Source: Paenibacillus humicus NBRC 102415 (GTDB taxonomy: Bacteria > Bacillota > Bacilli > Paenibacillales > Paenibacillaceae). Taken from it: a DNA stretch of 64,000 bases. Positions 62,258 to 64,000 of the stretch are shown piece after piece. The notes beneath the pieces are model-generated. The model was not told the DNA's origin. It saw nothing but the letters and a program-made list of their open reading frames with translations, and did not search any database. The stretch covers positions 1-64,000 of the forward strand of contig NZ_BIMD01000029.1 of assembly GCF_004000905.1 (NCBI RefSeq), given 5' to 3'. The position numbers and the translations under genes were made by a program. Numbering within the stretch: the stretch's first letter is position 1; every line of letters starts with the position of its first letter.

Positions 62258-63163
62258 ATGCTCGGACTTGAATATTTCAGCTTCCGCGCTCTCTGGAGTC
62301 CCTGGCTGCTGTTTCTGACGATCGCTTTGCTGATCGGATATTTCTATCTCATCGGCCCTTGGAGGCTGAAGCATTTCCCGAATGAACGGCGGGCAACGCC
62401 ATGGCAGCAGCTCATGGCCGTCTCGGGAATCGTGCTGCTGTACATAGCCCAGGGCGGACCGATGAATCTGCTGGGCCATCTCATGTTCACTTTTCATATG
62501 GCCAATATGTCCATTTCCTATCTGATCGCTCCACCGCTCATCATTTTGGGCATTCCGGCTTATGTATGGAGATTCACATTCGGCAAGCCTTTCTGGAAGC
62601 GGTTCAGCAAGTCCATGAACCCGATCTTCACGCTGGTGCTGTTCAATGTGCTGTTCTCCTTCTATCACATCCCTGCAGCGCATGATTACATCATGACCAA
62701 CTATCTGCTGCATGAGTTCTACTATTTCGTGCTGCTCGTCACAGCGATGATGATGTGGTGGCAGATCACCTGCCCGGTGCCGGAATGGAGCCGGCTCAAC
62801 GGCTTGCGGAAGATGGCGTACGTATTCGCCAGCGGCGTGCTGCTGACTCCGGCCTGCGCGCTCATTATTTTCGCAGGCGAGCCGATGTATGCCGTCTACA
62901 ACGATCCGAACGTATGGGCGAAGGCGATGAATTACTGCGTCGCCGGCAACACCCAGCAGCTGCTCAGCCAGTTCCAGGGGCCAGCCTTCTTCAATTTGAT
63001 GGCTCCTGCAGAGGATCAGCAGCTGGGCGGCATCCTGATGAAGCTGGTTCAGGAAATCATGTACGGCTGCATTCTGGCTTACATTTTCTCGCAATGGTAC
63101 CGTCAGGAAAATGCGGAGTCGGATGGCGACCTGCGCGGAACGGGACCGGCGGGAACGGTTTAA
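62258..63163 (+). CDS. ctaG: Cytochrome c oxidase assembly protein CtaG
   Basis: A 301-residue membrane protein with about seven helices, of the caa3-type CtaG family (distinct from the Cox11-type CtaG). Hallmarks are GPWRLKHFP near the N-terminus, GHLMFTFHMANMSISYLIAPPLII with its conserved histidines, and HEFYYFVLLVTAMMMWWQITCPVPEW. In B. subtilis CtaG is needed for active caa3 oxidase, probably for copper insertion. ATG 62258 has AAAGGAGACC 7-8 nt upstream; the longer frame to 62186 has no better site. Confidence 0.93.
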   Translation: MLGLEYFSFRALWSPWLLFLTIALLIGYFYLIGPWRLKHFPNERRATPWQQLMAVSGIVLLYIAQGGPMNLLGHLMFTFHMANMSISYLIAPPLIILGIPAYVWRFTFGKPFWKRFSKSMNPIFTLVLFNVLFSFYHIPAAHDYIMTNYLLHEFYYFVLLVTAMMMWWQITCPVPEWSRLNGLRKMAYVFASGVLLTPACALIIFAGEPMYAVYNDPNVWAKAMNYCVAGNTQQLLSQFQGPAFFNLMAPAEDQQLGGILMKLVQEIMYGCILAYIFSQWYRQENAESDGDLRGTGPAGTV

Positions 63164-63211
63164 ACCTCGCGATTGCTTCGCGGTTATTTTCGGATTGGAG
63201 TGGGGATCAGC

Positions 63212-63676
63212 TTGGACAAGTACACGATTTTTCCGACCATCAGCACCTTTTTCATCGTACTGAGCGCGATTCTGGTCGCAATCGGCTGGAATCTGGCCAT
63301 CAAGCGCCGCCTGGAATCGCACAAAAAAATGATGCTTGCCGGGGCGGTCGCCGCCCTGATCTTCTTCATCATCTATACGTCCAGAACGCTTGTCATCGGC
63401 AACACCGACTGGGGCGGTCCGGACAGCCTCAAGCCGTACTATCTCGTGTTCCTGCTGTTCCATATCGTGCTTGCCACCGTGGCAGCCGTCTTCGGCATTA
63501 CGACGATCGTGCTCGGCTACAAGCAGAAGTTCGCGCGCCATCGGCGGATCGGGCGCTTCACATCGGTCATCTGGTTCATTACGGCCATTACGGGAACCGC
63601 CGTATACATCCTGCTGTACCTTATGTATCCGGGCGGGCACACGAAGCCGGTATTTCACGTTATTTTCGGCTGGTAA
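63212..63676 (+). CDS. DUF420 membrane protein
   Basis: A 154-residue protein with four hydrophobic segments, matching DUF420 (KYTIFPTISTFFIVLSAI, then KRRLESHKKMMLAGAVAALIF and HIVLATVAAVFGI). Members next to cytochrome oxidase genes act in oxidase maturation, such as CtaM of staphylococci and YozB of B. subtilis; the same is likely here by position. TTG 63212 has GGAGTGGGG before it. It lies 48 nt after ctaG. Confidence 0.87.
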   Translation: MDKYTIFPTISTFFIVLSAILVAIGWNLAIKRRLESHKKMMLAGAVAALIFFIIYTSRTLVIGNTDWGGPDSLKPYYLVFLLFHIVLATVAAVFGITTIVLGYKQKFARHRRIGRFTSVIWFITAITGTAVYILLYLMYPGGHTKPVFHVIFGW

Positions 63677-63700
63677 GCCGCAGAATCGAGGAGGATACGG

Positions 63701-64000
63701 ATGTCGACGGTATTTACGATCGGGGAAGCCCTTATTGACTGGATTCCGGAGCAGAGAGGCGTGGAGCTGAAGGCAGTCGGCGGATTCAGCCGAGCGGCGG
63801 GAGGGGCACCCGCCAATGTCGCCAGCGCGGTGTCGCGGCTTGGCGGCAGCAGCGCATTCATCGGCAAGCTTGGCGAGGATGCCTTCGGCGACTTCCTGGT
63901 CGAGACGCTTGCGGAAGCCGGCGTGGACGTCACCAGGGTGCTCAGGACGAGGGAAGCGAATACGGCGATGGCTTTTGTCAGCCTGAAGGCGGACGGCAAC
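63701..64000 (+). CDS. PfkB-family sugar kinase, cut by the window end
   Basis: The first 100 residues of a PfkB carbohydrate kinase. MSTVFTIGEALIDWIP and the first signature GGAPANVASAVSRLGG with FIGKLGEDAFGDFL are typical of fructokinases and related enzymes. The second signature with the catalytic Asp lies beyond the window. GAGGAGGATACGG precedes ATG 63701. The sugar is not determined. Confidence 0.9.
   Translation, partial: MSTVFTIGEALIDWIPEQRGVELKAVGGFSRAAGGAPANVASAVSRLGGSSAFIGKLGEDAFGDFLVETLAEAGVDVTRVLRTREANTAMAFVSLKADGN

Noticed and set aside
1..64000. tRNA, rRNA, insertion sequence or prophage
   Set aside because: No cloverleaf-type sequences, rRNA segments, transposase motifs or phage structural genes were recognised on either strand.

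Overview
The window looks like a chromosomal stretch from a high-GC, spore-forming Gram-positive of the Paenibacillaceae type. Pointers are the strong AGGAGG-like ribosome binding sites, frequent GTG/TTG starts, a YhcN/YlaJ sporulation lipoprotein, B. subtilis-like khtTU, adeR-ald and ctaCDEFG gene sets, and many short tandem-repeat families between genes. There are no rRNA or tRNA genes, no CRISPR array, no insertion sequence and no phage. It is mostly core metabolism and transport with small accessory insertions.

Layout. 0.1-8.5 kb: amino-acid catabolism, with a PucR-type activator divergent from alanine dehydrogenase, a stress-type protein, aspartase, ornithine aminotransferase and a GNAT protein. 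8.7-14.2 kb: potassium/proton antiporter KhtU with its regulator KhtT, a small membrane protein, oligoendopeptidase F and ribokinase. 14.2-16.1 kb: a gene-poor island with an inverted-repeat cluster, a 670-bp array of about 60-bp units in a two-unit higher-order pattern, and next to it a PD-(D/E)XK nuclease-like protein with a C-terminal winged helix. 16.3-18.7 kb: a TetR regulator divergent from a DHA2 drug exporter, with two copies of a perfect operator palindrome, one inside the promoter spacer. 18.9-25 kb: a DoxX-like protein, an aldo/keto reductase, an exported protein, a degenerate thiamine-diphosphate enzyme, and a secreted protein whose NlpC/P60 and metallopeptidase-like domains both appear to have lost active-site residues.

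25.3-29.3 kb: potABCD polyamine uptake operon. 29.4-38 kb: HAD phosphatases, a beta-propeller protein, two MFS exporters, a thioesterase, and a coupled pair made of a DUF4062 protein and a 62-residue partner. 38.2-44.9 kb: a thioredoxin-reductase-like flavoprotein, another repeat-rich gene desert, a UvrC-like protein without the C-terminal nuclease half, SDR and alpha/beta hydrolases, a GNAT protein and a decayed alcohol dehydrogenase. 45-47.2 kb: TVP38-like, TrkA-C, DUF4385 and thioredoxin-like genes. 47.5-50.5 kb: polar amino-acid ABC importer. 50.6-57.7 kb: TSUP exporter, esterase, an intact NlpC/P60 hydrolase, an ABC-2 exporter, a YetF-like protein and the sporulation lipoprotein. 57.8-63.7 kb: caa3-type cytochrome c oxidase operon with ctaG and a DUF420 gene, preceded by a good promoter and then an intrinsic terminator only 42 nt before ctaC, which suggests an attenuated leader or a small RNA. 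The window ends inside a PfkB sugar kinase.

The best leads are the repeat array plus nuclease-like neighbour, the DUF4062 pair, the double pseudoenzyme at 23-25 kb and the cta leader terminator. All functional statements come from motif recognition in the sequence; no database search was run.
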